A stretch of 64,000 nucleotides of DNA, taken from NCBI GenBank assembly GCA_963716865.1, contig CAVQUF010000005.1, forward strand, positions 372,001-436,000, written 5' to 3'. Both the position numbers and the translations under genes were made by a program. The DNA comes from AC-32 sp963716865 (GTDB taxonomy: Bacteria > Actinomycetota > Thermoleophilia > Gaiellales > Gaiellaceae). Shown one piece after another: positions 16,197 through 24,678 of the stretch; position 1 is the first letter of the stretch; each line of letters begins with the position of its first letter. The notes beneath the pieces were generated by a model. The model was given only the letters and a program-made list of their open reading frames with translations, searched no databases and was not told the DNA's origin.

Positions 16197-17329
16197 GCGG
16201 ACAGGTTCTGCACCAGCCTCCTGAACTCCTCGCCCCGCTCCTCGAAGTCGCGGAACTGGTCGTAGCTCGCGCAGGCGGGCGAGAGCAGGACCACGTCGCC
16301 CGGCTCGGCCCCGATCCCGGCCAGCGCCGACGCGAGGTCGCCGTCGCGCCGGGCCTGCGGGATCGCCGCGGCGAGCTCGCCGGCGGTCTCTCCGATCAGA
16401 TGCACGCTCTTCACGTTCGGGCCGATCGCGGCGGCCAGCGGCGCGAAGTCCTCGCCCTTGCGGGACCCGCCGAGGATCAGGTGCACCGGCGCGTCCTCGT
16501 AGGCCGCGAGCGCGCGCAGAGCGGCGGCGACGTTCGTCGCCTTCGAGTCGTTGACGTAGCTGACGCCGTTCAGCTCGCGCACGAGCTCGAGCCGGTGGGG
16601 CACCCCCGGGAACGTGCGCAGGGCCTCTGCGATCCGCTCGTCGGAGACGCCGGCCGCCCTGGCGGCCGCGGTCGCGGCGGCGGCGTTCTCGCGGTTGTGG
16701 GCACCGCGCATCAGCGGCTCGGCCGGCAGCGGGTCGTCGGCGGAGAACTCGATCCCGTCGAGCCCGAGGCCGCGCGGGACGATCTTCGTACGAGCCCGCT
16801 CGAAGATGCGCAGCTTCGCGTCGCGGTAGGCCTCGAACGTCCCGTGGCGGTCGAGGTGGTCCGGCTCGAGGTTCAGGAGCACCGCGATCTCGCAGGCGAG
16901 CTCGTGCACGTCCTCGAGCTGGAAGCTCGACAGCTCGCAGACGATCCAGGCGCCGGGCTCGACCTGCCCGTCGAGCTCGGTGAGCGCCCGGCCGACGTTC
17001 CCGGCCACCGGCGCGTCGAGCATCACGCCGAGCAGCTCGCAGGTCGTCGTCTTCCCGTTCGTCCCGGTGACGCCGAGGATCGGGTTGTCGAGCAGCCGGA
17101 AGCCGAGCTCGACCTCGCTCCAGATCGGCACGCCGCGCCGCTCGGACTCGGCGACGAGCGGCGCCTGCCGCGGCACGCCCGGGCTCTTGACGAGAACGTC
17201 CACCCCGTCGAGCAGCCCGAGCTCAGCGTCGTTCCCGAGCTCCCGGTCGGCGGCCGTCACTTCCACCCCGCGCCGCTTGAGCGCCGCGACCGCAGCCCGC
17301 CCCGACCGCGCCAGCCCGAGCACGAGCAC
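16193..17329 (-). CDS. murD: UDP-N-acetylmuramoylalanine--D-glutamate ligase
   Basis: About 378 residues; adds D-Glu to UDP-MurNAc-L-Ala. The N-terminal LVLGLARSGRAA loop, ATP P-loop GVTGTNGKTTTCEL, SSFQLE and DHLDRHGTFE segments, the NDSKATN motif and GGSRKGEDF are typical. The GTG at 17329 gives a short N-terminus. A CTG at 17350 would add seven residues (LSDLPQR) that resemble other MurD N-termini and would overlap the mraY stop, so the true start may be there. It is slightly shorter than the usual 430-450. Confidence 0.93.
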   Translation of the reverse strand: MLVLGLARSGRAAVAALKRRGVEVTAADRELGNDAELGLLDGVDVLVKSPGVPRQAPLVAESERRGVPIWSEVELGFRLLDNPILGVTGTNGKTTTCELLGVMLDAPVAGNVGRALTELDGQVEPGAWIVCELSSFQLEDVHELACEIAVLLNLEPDHLDRHGTFEAYRDAKLRIFERARTKIVPRGLGLDGIEFSADDPLPAEPLMRGAHNRENAAAATAAARAAGVSDERIAEALRTFPGVPHRLELVRELNGVSYVNDSKATNVAAALRALAAYEDAPVHLILGGSRKGEDFAPLAAAIGPNVKSVHLIGETAGELAAAIPQARRDGDLASALAGIGAEPGDVVLLSPACASYDQFRDFEERGEEFRRLVQNLSA

Positions 17330-17346
17330 CCGCTGCGGCAGGTCGC

Positions 17347-18351
17347 TCAGCGGAACCCGGTGAAGTAGCGGTAGTACAGCGCGAACGCGACCGCGCACAG
17401 GATCCCGGTCACGATCCAGAAGCGGACCATGATCTTCGTCTCGGACCAGGCCTTCATCTCGAAGTGGTGGTGGATCGGGGCCATCAAGAACACACGTCTC
17501 CCGAAGTACTTGAAGCTGAACACCTGGATGATCACCGAGAGCGCCTCGATCACGAAGATGCCGCCGACCAGGAGCAGCAGGAAGATCGTCTGCGTGAAGA
17601 TGGCGAAGGTGGCGAGCGCTCCTCCGAGCGCCATCGAGCCCGTGTCCCCCATGATCACCTCGGCGGGCCAGGCGTTGTACCAGAGGAAGCCGATCGCGGC
17701 ACCGATCAGCGCGGCCGCGATGATCGCCAGGTCGAGCTTCGTGTCGAAGCGGTGGCCCGGCCGGCCCGAGCGGATCCACGCGATCACCGCCATCGCCGCG
17801 AACGTGAAGAGCGCGATGATGCTGGTCCCGGCCGCGAGCCCGTCGAGGCCGTCCGTCAGGTTGACGCCGTTCGCGGCGCCCGCGATCACGAGGAAGAGCA
17901 GGCCGTACCAGGCGTAGGACAGCTGCAGGGCACCGACCCCGGGGATGTACACCTCGGTCGGCAGGTTCTGGTGCTGCGCCGCGATCCCGACGCCGATCGT
18001 GATCAGGCCGAGCAGGAGGAGCTTCCAGCGGCCGGAGAGCCCGAGCGACCGCTTGTGTGTCAGCTTGATGAAGTCGTCCAGGAAGCCGATCGCGCCGCAG
18101 CCGAGCGTGACGAAGAGCACCGCCAGCCCCGGGACGGTGTAGGTGGTCAGCGCGAGGAAGCCGATCGCGGCGCCGAGGAGGATCAGCAGCCCGCCCATCG
18201 TCGGCGTCCCCTGCTTGGCGACATGGTGACGCGGACCTTCCTCCCGGATCTGCTGGCCGAACTCGTGCTTGCGCAGGAACTGGATGAACTTCGGGCCGAG
18301 CAGGATCGCGATGAGCAGGGCGACCACGCCTGCGATCAGGACCCGGCTCAA
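17347..18351 (-). CDS. mraY: Phospho-N-acetylmuramoyl-pentapeptide transferase
   Basis: 334 residues, ten membrane helices; makes lipid I by moving phospho-MurNAc-pentapeptide to undecaprenyl phosphate. Signatures are the KQGTPTMGGL entry motif, FLDDFIKL (catalytic Asp pair), NGVNLTDGLDGLA, MGDTGSMALGG and the MAPIHHHFE loop (HHH). The TTG start overlaps the murF stop (TTGA) and gives the usual N-terminus. The same frame is open far upstream through murF, but that part is not MraY. Confidence 0.95.
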   Translation of the reverse strand: MSRVLIAGVVALLIAILLGPKFIQFLRKHEFGQQIREEGPRHHVAKQGTPTMGGLLILLGAAIGFLALTTYTVPGLAVLFVTLGCGAIGFLDDFIKLTHKRSLGLSGRWKLLLLGLITIGVGIAAQHQNLPTEVYIPGVGALQLSYAWYGLLFLVIAGAANGVNLTDGLDGLAAGTSIIALFTFAAMAVIAWIRSGRPGHRFDTKLDLAIIAAALIGAAIGFLWYNAWPAEVIMGDTGSMALGGALATFAIFTQTIFLLLLVGGIFVIEALSVIIQVFSFKYFGRRVFLMAPIHHHFEMKAWSETKIMVRFWIVTGILCAVAFALYYRYFTGFR

Positions 18352-19589
18352 GCGCTCACCGCCGCCAGCGCCTCCGCGACGGCCTCGAGCCCGGCGGCGC
18401 GCGAGGCCTTGACGAGCACGCAGTCCCCCGGCCGGAGCCCGGCCTCGATCGCCCGCGCGAGTACGGGCACGTCGAGCTCTTCCTCCCACCAGGCCGCCTG
18501 GAGGCCTTCGGACTCGTAGTTCTTCGCGAGAGGGCCGACCGCGAACAGGACGTCGACGCCCAGCTCGGCGAGCGCCTCGCCGATCTCGCGGTGGAAGCGC
18601 GCCGACTGCGGCCCGAGCTCGGCCATCTCGCCCAACACCGCGACCGTTCTCCGCCCGGCCGCGCGCTCGACGAGGTGCTCGAGCGCCGCCCGCATCGAGA
18701 CGGGGTTCGCGTTGTAGGCGTCGTTGATCAGCAGCCCTCCGCCGGGAAGCCGCACCTCCTCGCCGCGCCAGCGCGAGAGCTCGACGTCGACGCGTTCCGG
18801 CCTCGGCAGCCCGAGCGCGTCGAGGGCCGCGAGCGCGGCTGCGGCGTTCGCCGCCTGGTGGCGCGAGCCGAGGTTGAAGCTGACTCCTCCCACCAGGGCG
18901 CGACCGTCCTCGAACGCGACGTCCGGTTCGTGGAGCCGGACGATCTCGATGTCGTCGCGCTCGACCGGGAAATCCTCGGGGACGATCGCCGTCCCGCCCG
19001 GTGGAAGCGCCGCCACCAGCTCGCCCTTGGCGGCGATCACGCCGTCCAGCGAGCCCACGAGCTCGACGTGCGCCGGGCCGACGTTGGTGATCAGGCCGAT
19101 CCCGGGCCGGGCGATCCGGCAGAGATCCGCGATCTGGCCGAGGCCCCGCATCGCGAGCTCGAGGATGCAGACCTCGGTGTCGGACTCGAGTCGGCAGAGC
19201 GTGAGCGGCACCCCGATCTCGTTGTTGAAGCTCGCCTCGGCAGCGACCGTGCGGGCGGCGGGCGCGCAGAGCGCCGCGAGGATGTCCTTGCTCGACGTCT
19301 TTCCGGTCGAGCCTGTGATTCCGACGACGCGGGCGTTCGAGCGGTCGCGCACGGCCGTCCCCAGGGCGGCGAGGGCGGCGAACGGCTTGTCGGGTACGAG
19401 GGTCGCGGCCGCCCCGCGCCCGAGCGCGTCGTCGCAGAAGCCGACCCCGGGGCCGACGGCGACGAAGAGATCGCCCGGGACGATCCGGCGCGAGTCGACC
19501 TGGACGCCGGTGATCCCGTCCGCCCCGGGCGCCGTGTCGAGGTCTCCGAGCGCCAGCCCGGCGACCTCGACGAGCGCGAGGGCGATCAC
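18348..19589 (-). CDS. murF: UDP-MurNAc-tripeptide--D-alanyl-D-alanine ligase
   Basis: 413 residues; adds D-Ala-D-Ala to complete the pentapeptide precursor. The N-terminal uridine domain contains VQVDSRRIVPGDLFVA, the P-loop is GITGSTGKTSSKDIL, and EASFNNEIGVPLTL, ELAMRGLGQI, TNVGPAHVELVGS and LINDAYNANPVSMRA are characteristic. The GTG start overlaps the murE stop (GTGA). The frame is open further upstream across murE; that extension is ignored as a GC-rich shadow. Confidence 0.95.
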   Translation of the reverse strand: MIALALVEVAGLALGDLDTAPGADGITGVQVDSRRIVPGDLFVAVGPGVGFCDDALGRGAAATLVPDKPFAALAALGTAVRDRSNARVVGITGSTGKTSSKDILAALCAPAARTVAAEASFNNEIGVPLTLCRLESDTEVCILELAMRGLGQIADLCRIARPGIGLITNVGPAHVELVGSLDGVIAAKGELVAALPPGGTAIVPEDFPVERDDIEIVRLHEPDVAFEDGRALVGGVSFNLGSRHQAANAAAALAALDALGLPRPERVDVELSRWRGEEVRLPGGGLLINDAYNANPVSMRAALEHLVERAAGRRTVAVLGEMAELGPQSARFHREIGEALAELGVDVLFAVGPLAKNYESEGLQAAWWEEELDVPVLARAIEAGLRPGDCVLVKASRAAGLEAVAEALAAVSA

Positions 19590-20977
19590 GTCTTGGCCCC
19601 GAGCCGGCGCAGGACGTCGCGCGCGACATCGCGGTCGTCGAACGGGATCGTTCGGTCGGCGAACTCCTGGCCCTGCTCGTGGCCCTTGCCGGCGATCACG
19701 ACGACGTCGCCGTCCTCCGCCTCGGCCAGCGCGCGCTCGATCGCGGCGGCCCGGTCGGGCTCGACCTCGACGTCGCCTTTCACCCCGGCGAGGATCTCGT
19801 CGATGATCGCCCGCGGGTCCTCGCTGCGCGGGTTGTCCGAGGTCACGATCGCGACGTCGGCCAGCTCGGAGGCGATCCGGCCCATGATCGGCCGCTTGCC
19901 GCGGTCGCGGTCGCCGCCGCAGCCGAAGACGCAGATCAGCCGGCCGCTCGTGAGCTCGCGGGCCGTCCGCAGCACGCTCTCCAGGGCTTCGGGCTTGTGC
20001 GCGTAGTCGACGATCACCTCGAAGGGCTGCCCTTCCGAGACCGACTCGAAGCGGCCGGGCACCCCACGCACGGACTCGAGCCCCTGCGCGATCGCCGCGT
20101 CGTCGATGCCGAGCAGGCGGCTTGCAGCGAGCGCGCCGAGGGCGTTCTCCGCGTTGAAGCGGCCGCGCAGCTTGAGCTCGATCCCGTCGAGGGCGGCGGA
20201 CCCGATCTCGGCGTCCTCGACGAAGCCGAACGTGAGGGCGTCGGGGCGGTCGGCGGCGAGCCTTCGACCCCACTCGTCGCCGACGTTGATCGCCGCGGGC
20301 GGGGGGTGCTCCACGAACAGGCGCCGCTTCGCCTCGTAGTAGCGCTCCATCGTCCCGTGGAAGTCGAGGTGGTCCTGGTTCAGGTTCGTGAACACGAGCA
20401 CGGAGAAGCGGACGCGGTCGAGCCGGCCGAGCTCCGAGCCGTGCGAGGTCGCCTCCATCGCGCAGCTCCGGTCGCCCACGTCGAGCATCTCGCGGAATGT
20501 GCGCTGGAGGTCGATCGCCTCGGGCGTGGTGCGGATCGCCGGCCGGCGTTCGCCGCCCACGCGGCTCTCGATCGTCCCGAGCAGCCCCGGCCTGCGGCCC
20601 GCGGCGGCGAGGATCGCGTAGAGGAGAAACGCCGTCGTCGTCTTGCCGTTCGTGCCGGTCACGGCGGCGATCTCCAGCTCCTCGCTGGGGCGGCCGAAGA
20701 ACTCGTCCGCGACGATGCCCATGGCACGGCGCGCGTCGTCGACGACGAGCTGCGGGACGTCGAGCTCGAGCGGGCGCTCGACGACCAGGGCGACGGCGCC
20801 GTTCGAGACCGCCTCCGGTGCGAACTCCTGCCCGTCTGCGCGGCTCCCGGGCACGCAGAAGAAGAGCGCCCCCGGGCCGGTCGTGCGGGCGTCGTAGGAG
20901 AGGTCGCCGATCTCCACGGGAGCGCGTCGCAGGACGTCTGCGGGAGCGAGCGCTGCGATGACGCGCTCGAGGTCCAT
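19586..20977 (-). CDS. murE: UDP-MurNAc-L-Ala-D-Glu--diamino acid ligase
   Basis: 463 residues; third Mur ligase. P-loop AVTGTNGKTTTAFL near residue 110 and the TTPEAIDLQRTFREML, EATSHGSELGRLD and FTNLNQDHLDFHG segments are present. The substrate-specificity motif is DNPR (VTSDNPRSEDP), which in characterised MurE enzymes indicates meso-diaminopimelate, so a meso-DAP peptidoglycan is inferred. It follows a 154-bp gap after ftsI and has its own promoter (20987-21014), so the cluster has a break in transcription here. Confidence 0.95.
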   Translation of the reverse strand: MDLERVIAALAPADVLRRAPVEIGDLSYDARTTGPGALFFCVPGSRADGQEFAPEAVSNGAVALVVERPLELDVPQLVVDDARRAMGIVADEFFGRPSEELEIAAVTGTNGKTTTAFLLYAILAAAGRRPGLLGTIESRVGGERRPAIRTTPEAIDLQRTFREMLDVGDRSCAMEATSHGSELGRLDRVRFSVLVFTNLNQDHLDFHGTMERYYEAKRRLFVEHPPPAAINVGDEWGRRLAADRPDALTFGFVEDAEIGSAALDGIELKLRGRFNAENALGALAASRLLGIDDAAIAQGLESVRGVPGRFESVSEGQPFEVIVDYAHKPEALESVLRTARELTSGRLICVFGCGGDRDRGKRPIMGRIASELADVAIVTSDNPRSEDPRAIIDEILAGVKGDVEVEPDRAAAIERALAEAEDGDVVVIAGKGHEQGQEFADRTIPFDDRDVARDVLRRLGAKT

Positions 20978-20986
20978 CGCCGCGCG

Positions 20987-21014
20987 AGTCTACCAAGCGC
21001 CTCAGCCGGGACAA
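20987..21014 (-). promoter_or_regulatory. Promoter upstream of murE
   Basis: TTGTCC (21009-21014), a 16-bp spacer and TAGACT (20987-20992, preceded by TGG as an extended -10) lie on the minus strand. The -10 ends 9 nt before the murE ATG, giving an almost leaderless transcript. Confidence 0.5.
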
Positions 21015-21056
21015 CCGCTCCGCTCGGGCAAGAACCGGAGCGTTTGCAGCACTTTC

Positions 21057-21084
21057 GTCACGCTTCGGTGACAGACACGTGCGC
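21057..21084. repeat. Dispersed intergenic element, copy 1
   Basis: The ftsI-murE gap contains, on the minus strand, GCGCACGTGTCTGTCAC (21068-21084) followed 5 nt later by CGTGAC. The same 17 bp occur on the plus strand at 38077-38093, again followed by CGTGAC. The element lies upstream of the murE promoter; its role is unknown. Confidence 0.5.
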
Positions 21085-21131
21085 CTATTCTGGTTACGAT
21101 CGCCTCGGGGAGGAGGCCGGGCGAACCGTTT

Positions 21132-22847
21132 TTAGGGCGTGGGCGAGTACGGGGTCGTCGTGCTCCCCAGCGTCGAGGGCGCGTCCGGCGTGATCCCGCC
21201 GTCGAGGTACTGAAGGTCGAATTGCGCGATCTGGGAGAAGGCCGGGGCCGCCACGACGCCGCCCCAGATCGCGCCCTGCGGCTCGTCCACGGACACGAGA
21301 ATCACGAGCCGCGGCCGCGAGGCAGGCACGATCCCGATGAACGACGCCACGTAGCGCGAGGTCGAGTACGTGCGGTCCGGGTCGACCTTGGCCGCGGTCC
21401 CGGTCTTGCCCGCCACCTGGTAGCCGGGAACCGCGGCGAGCGTGCCGGTGCCGTCGAGGACGACGTTCTTCAGCATCCCCAGCACCTGCGCCGCCACGCG
21501 GCGCGAGACGATCCGCCGCCGACGGGACACGACCGAGCGGCCGTCCCCCACGTGGTCGACGAGGTGCGGCCGCACCCAGACGCCGCGGTTGGCGATCGCG
21601 GCGTAGGCAGAGGCCATCTGGATCGGCGTCACCGCGATCCCCTGGCCGATCGGCACGTTGCCGATCGTCGAGCCCGACCAGCGCTTCTCGGGAAGGACGA
21701 TTCCCGGGCTCTCGCCCGGGTAGTCGATTCCCGTCGGCTTGCCGTAGCCGAAGCGGCTGATCCACTGCGCGAGCCGGCGCTGCCCGAGCCTCTTGGCGAG
21801 CGTGATCGCCCCGACGTTGGACGAGCGGGACAGGATCTGGGCGACCGTCATGGTCTCGGTCCCGCGCGGCTCGGCGTCGTGGATGACGCGGTCGGCGACG
21901 TGAATGGAGTAGGGCAGCACGAAGCGGGTCAGGGGCGTGACCAGGTGGTCTGCGAGAACCGCCCCGACCGTCACAAGCTTGAACGTCGAGCCGGGCTCGT
22001 ACGTATCGGTGACCGCGCGGTTCCGCTGGAACTCGCGCCAGACCAGCGGGTACGAGTTCGCGTCGAAGCTCGGCGAGACGGCCATCGCGAGGACGGCGCC
22101 CGTGTGCGGGTCGAGCACAATCGCCGTCGCGCTCTTCGCGTGCCACCGCGCGACCGTCTGCTTGAGAACGGCCTGGACGTTTGCCTGGATCGTGTGGTCG
22201 AGCGTCAGGTAGACGTCCCGCCCGTCGTGCTCAGCCTGCGACTGGATCGTGTCGATCACCTCGCCCGACGCGTCCTTGACGATCCGCTCGCGCCCCGGCC
22301 GCCCGGCGAGCACGTTGTTGAGCGACAGCTCCAGCCCGGCCAGGCCCTGGTTGTCGACTCCGGCGTAGCCCAGCACCTGGGCGGCGAGCGCGCTCTGCGG
22401 GTAGAAGCGCCGTTCCTCCGGGTAGAAACCGAAGCCTGGAAGGCGCATCCGTGCGAGCCGGGCCGCGCGCGCGGGATCGGCCTTCCGCTTGACGTACACG
22501 AACCCGCGCGTCCGGTCGGCAAGCGCCGAGTACAGCTCGTTCGGGTCGAGGCGCAGGATCCGCGCGGCGGTCTCGGCCTCCTTGCGAGGATCGCGGACCA
22601 GCCTGGGGTCGGCGTAGACGGTCGACGCCTGCACGCCGATCGCGAGCTGGACTCCGCCGCGGTCGTAGATCGTGCCGCGGGCGGCGGGAACCGTCACGAC
22701 CTCGCTCTGCTGATTCGTCGCGAGCCGTCCGAACGAGCCCGCACGCACGACCTGCAGCCACGCGGCGCGCGCAAAGGTGATCGCGAACGCGAGCACGAAG
22801 ACCGCGAGCAGGAGCCGGACGCGGCGGTTGGCGCTCTTCGCTGTCAC
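21132..22847 (-). CDS. ftsI: Division transpeptidase FtsI (class B PBP)
   Basis: 571 residues; septal D,D-transpeptidase partner of FtsW. One N-terminal membrane helix (about residues 11-30), a PBP dimerisation domain with ARGTIYDRGGVQLA, then the transpeptidase domain with SxxK (S287 in EPGSTFK), SSN (342-344) and KTG (K481 in AGKTGTAAK). There are no PASTA repeats; the C-terminus is a Ser/Thr/Pro tail. The GTG start overlaps the ftsL stop. Murein substrate and polytopic partners are as in the family. Confidence 0.95.
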   Translation of the reverse strand: MTAKSANRRVRLLLAVFVLAFAITFARAAWLQVVRAGSFGRLATNQQSEVVTVPAARGTIYDRGGVQLAIGVQASTVYADPRLVRDPRKEAETAARILRLDPNELYSALADRTRGFVYVKRKADPARAARLARMRLPGFGFYPEERRFYPQSALAAQVLGYAGVDNQGLAGLELSLNNVLAGRPGRERIVKDASGEVIDTIQSQAEHDGRDVYLTLDHTIQANVQAVLKQTVARWHAKSATAIVLDPHTGAVLAMAVSPSFDANSYPLVWREFQRNRAVTDTYEPGSTFKLVTVGAVLADHLVTPLTRFVLPYSIHVADRVIHDAEPRGTETMTVAQILSRSSNVGAITLAKRLGQRRLAQWISRFGYGKPTGIDYPGESPGIVLPEKRWSGSTIGNVPIGQGIAVTPIQMASAYAAIANRGVWVRPHLVDHVGDGRSVVSRRRRIVSRRVAAQVLGMLKNVVLDGTGTLAAVPGYQVAGKTGTAAKVDPDRTYSTSRYVASFIGIVPASRPRLVILVSVDEPQGAIWGGVVAAPAFSQIAQFDLQYLDGGITPDAPSTLGSTTTPYSPTP

Positions 22848-23218
22848 TTGGCCCGGCGCCCGAGCTGGACGTAGGTGGTCTGCGTCGGGTCGGCGGGCAC
22901 GAGGCCGTTGTGGTGGGCGAGCGCCTGGATCCGAGGCGACGCCGCAGCAAGAGAGAGCTGCGTCGCGAGCGCCTGCCTGTCCGCCCGGAGCCTCGCCCGC
23001 TCGGCGTTGAGCTTGTCCATTCGCACGTTCAGACGCAGGACGGCGACGTTCAGTGCGACGACGCCGGTAAGGAGCACGGCCGTGAGCGCGATCCACACGA
23101 CTCCGCCGGCGACGCCGTGACGCCGCGCCCGCGGGCGCCGCTTGGGCGCGGGCCTGGGGCGCCGCTGCCTCGGCTGCGGCGGGGGGAGAGCGTGGGCGGC
23201 TTCGCTCCAGGAGGCCAT
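22844..23218 (-). CDS. ftsL: FtsL-like division protein
   Basis: 124 residues: a Pro/Arg-rich basic cytoplasmic segment (1-35), one membrane helix (about 38-62) and a periplasmic coiled coil rich in Leu/Arg (LNVRMDKLNAERARLRADRQ). This is the FtsL/DivIC layout, and the position between rsmH and ftsI is diagnostic. Sequence conservation in FtsL is low, so the name rests mainly on topology and synteny. The ATG is 4 nt after the rsmH stop. Confidence 0.8.
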   Translation of the reverse strand: MASWSEAAHALPPPQPRQRRPRPAPKRRPRARRHGVAGGVVWIALTAVLLTGVVALNVAVLRLNVRMDKLNAERARLRADRQALATQLSLAAASPRIQALAHHNGLVPADPTQTTYVQLGRRAK

Positions 23219-23222
23219 CGGT

Positions 23223-24185
23223 CTAGTCGTCCGTCTTGACCGCTGCGCGGAGGCGCGCCGAGGCGGCACGCGGGTTGGCGGCGATCTCCTGCCGCGTCGG
23301 GCGGATCGCGCGGCGCGAGAGTGCCCGGAGCGCGGGCTCGTGCCCGCAGACGCAGACGGGGAAGTCGGGCGGGCACGTGCACCCGTGCTCCTGCGAGCGG
23401 AGGAAGCGTTTGACGATCCGGTCCTCGAGCGAATGGAAGCTGATCGCGGCGAGCCGTCCGCCGGGCCGCAGGAGCTCGAGCGCCTCGGGCAGAGCGGTCG
23501 AGAGCGAGCCGAGCTCGTCGTTGACCGCGATCCGGAGCGCCTGGAAGACGCGCTTCGCCGGATGGCCTTCCCCGAACCGGGCCGGCGCCGGGATTGCGCT
23601 TCTGATCGCCTCGACCAGCTCGCCGGTGCGCTCGAACGGCCGCTCGCGGCGGCGCCTGCCGATCGCCCTGGCGATCTGGCGCGCGTAGCGCTCCTCGCCG
23701 TAGTCGCGGAAGATGCTCGTGAGCTCGCGCTCGCTCGCCTCGTTCACGAGCTCACGTGCGGTCGGCGCGGAGCCGGGGTCCATGCGCATGTCGAGCGGGG
23801 CGTCCACCGCGTATGAGAACCCGCGCTCCGGCCGGTCGATCTGCATGCTCGACACGCCGAGGTCGAAGAGCACCGCATCCGCGCGGACGCCGTTCGAGGC
23901 GAGCTGCTCGAGCACGAGCGAGAACTCGCCGCGCAGGAAGCGCCCCTTGACGGCGGTGCGCTTGCGGAACCGGTCGAAGTAGGCGCGCGCCGACGGGTCG
24001 CGGTCGATCGCGATCAACTTGCCGTCGCCGCGCAGGTCGGCCGCGAGGAGCTCGGCGTGGCCGCCGGCCCCGAAGGTGGCGTCGACCACGGTGTCGCCCG
24101 GGCTGAGAGCGAGCGCCTCCCGCACCTCCTCGGCCAGGACGGGAACGTGGTCAGTCGCGTTGGGCCGCAAGACGTTCGGCAACAT
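23223..24185 (-). CDS. rsmH: 16S rRNA m4C1402 methyltransferase
   Basis: About 320 residues; SAM-dependent N4-methylation of 16S C1402. HVPVLAEEVREAL near the N-terminus, the SAM motif VDATFGAGGHAELL, FDLGVSSMQIDRPERGFSY and SFHSLEDRIVKRFLR are family hallmarks. The start lies inside the mraZ gene. The ATG at 24185 is preferred over GTG 24194 because AAGGGAG sits 8 nt upstream of it; the overlap with mraZ is about 35 nt. Confidence 0.94.
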   Translation of the reverse strand: MLPNVLRPNATDHVPVLAEEVREALALSPGDTVVDATFGAGGHAELLAADLRGDGKLIAIDRDPSARAYFDRFRKRTAVKGRFLRGEFSLVLEQLASNGVRADAVLFDLGVSSMQIDRPERGFSYAVDAPLDMRMDPGSAPTARELVNEASERELTSIFRDYGEERYARQIARAIGRRRRERPFERTGELVEAIRSAIPAPARFGEGHPAKRVFQALRIAVNDELGSLSTALPEALELLRPGGRLAAISFHSLEDRIVKRFLRSQEHGCTCPPDFPVCVCGHEPALRALSRRAIRPTRQEIAANPRAASARLRAAVKTDD

Positions 24186-24585
24186 CCTCCGCACTCCCTT
24201 CGAGCTCGGTGACGTGGTCGTTCCAGGCAGCTCGATCCCAGATCTCCAGGTGGTCGCCCACGCCGGCGATCACGACCTCGCGGCCGATGCCCGCCTTCTT
24301 GCCGAGGGTCGTCGGCACGAGCACGCGGCCCTGCTTGTCGGGCCGCGCCTCGGACGCGCCCGCGAAGAAGTAGCGCTGCATCAGGCGCCCCTCCTTGCTG
24401 AGCGGGTCGAGCCCGGCCAGCCGTCCTTCGACCAGCCGCTCCCACTCCGCCTGGGGATAGCAGTAGAGACACCCGTCCATACCGCGCGTGATGACGAGGC
24501 CGCCGGAAAGCGCTTGGCGAAACTTGGCCGGTAGCGTGAGGCGGTTCTTGTCATCGATCGTGTGCTCGAACTCACCTAGAAGCAT
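24151..24585 (-). CDS. mraZ: Transcriptional regulator MraZ
   Basis: 144 residues with two SpoVT/AbrB-like repeats: the first has MLLGEFEHTIDDKNRLTLPAKFR, whose DDKNR-P-AKFR core is typical, and the second ASEARPDKQGRVLVPTTL. MraZ is the ring-forming DNA-binding regulator at the head of dcw clusters and represses its own promoter in E. coli. Four direct repeats at 24589-24623 just upstream are the expected binding site. The transcript from TAAAGT (24601-24606) would start about 9 nt before the ATG, and no Shine-Dalgarno is present. Confidence 0.96.
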   Translation of the reverse strand: MLLGEFEHTIDDKNRLTLPAKFRQALSGGLVITRGMDGCLYCYPQAEWERLVEGRLAGLDPLSKEGRLMQRYFFAGASEARPDKQGRVLVPTTLGKKAGIGREVVIAGVGDHLEIWDRAAWNDHVTELEGSAEDVAERLAAQRD

Positions 24586-24588
24586 GGT

Positions 24589-24623
24589 CCACTGCGCCCC
24601 ACTTTAGACCACTCTCCCCCACT
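24589..24623 (-). promoter_or_regulatory. MraZ operator: four AGTGG direct repeats
   Basis: On the minus strand AGTGG occurs at 24619-24623, 24609-24613, 24599-24603 and 24589-24593, exactly one per 10 bp. MraZ proteins studied in E. coli and Mycoplasma bind tandem TGGG/GTGG-type boxes of this period. The repeats run from the -35 to the start codon, so bound MraZ would block polymerase directly. Confidence 0.8.
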
Positions 24624-24629
24624 TGGCAA
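24601..24629 (-). promoter_or_regulatory. dcw cluster promoter (Pmra)
   Basis: TTGCCA (24624-24629), 17-bp spacer and TAAAGT (24601-24606) on the minus strand, interleaved with the MraZ boxes. Confidence 0.55.
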
Positions 24630-24678
24630 CCCCTCTGGCCCACATCTCACACACGCCCGCCCGCGGCCGTTTGAAGGG

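Noticed and set aside
17347..19629. A 760-codon frame ending in MraY
   Set aside because: Only the last 334 residues are MraY; the rest is murF in another frame.
18348..21014. An apparent murE-region/murF fusion of 888 codons
   Set aside because: The first half is the murE gene read in the wrong frame; true murF starts at 19589 with GTGA coupling.
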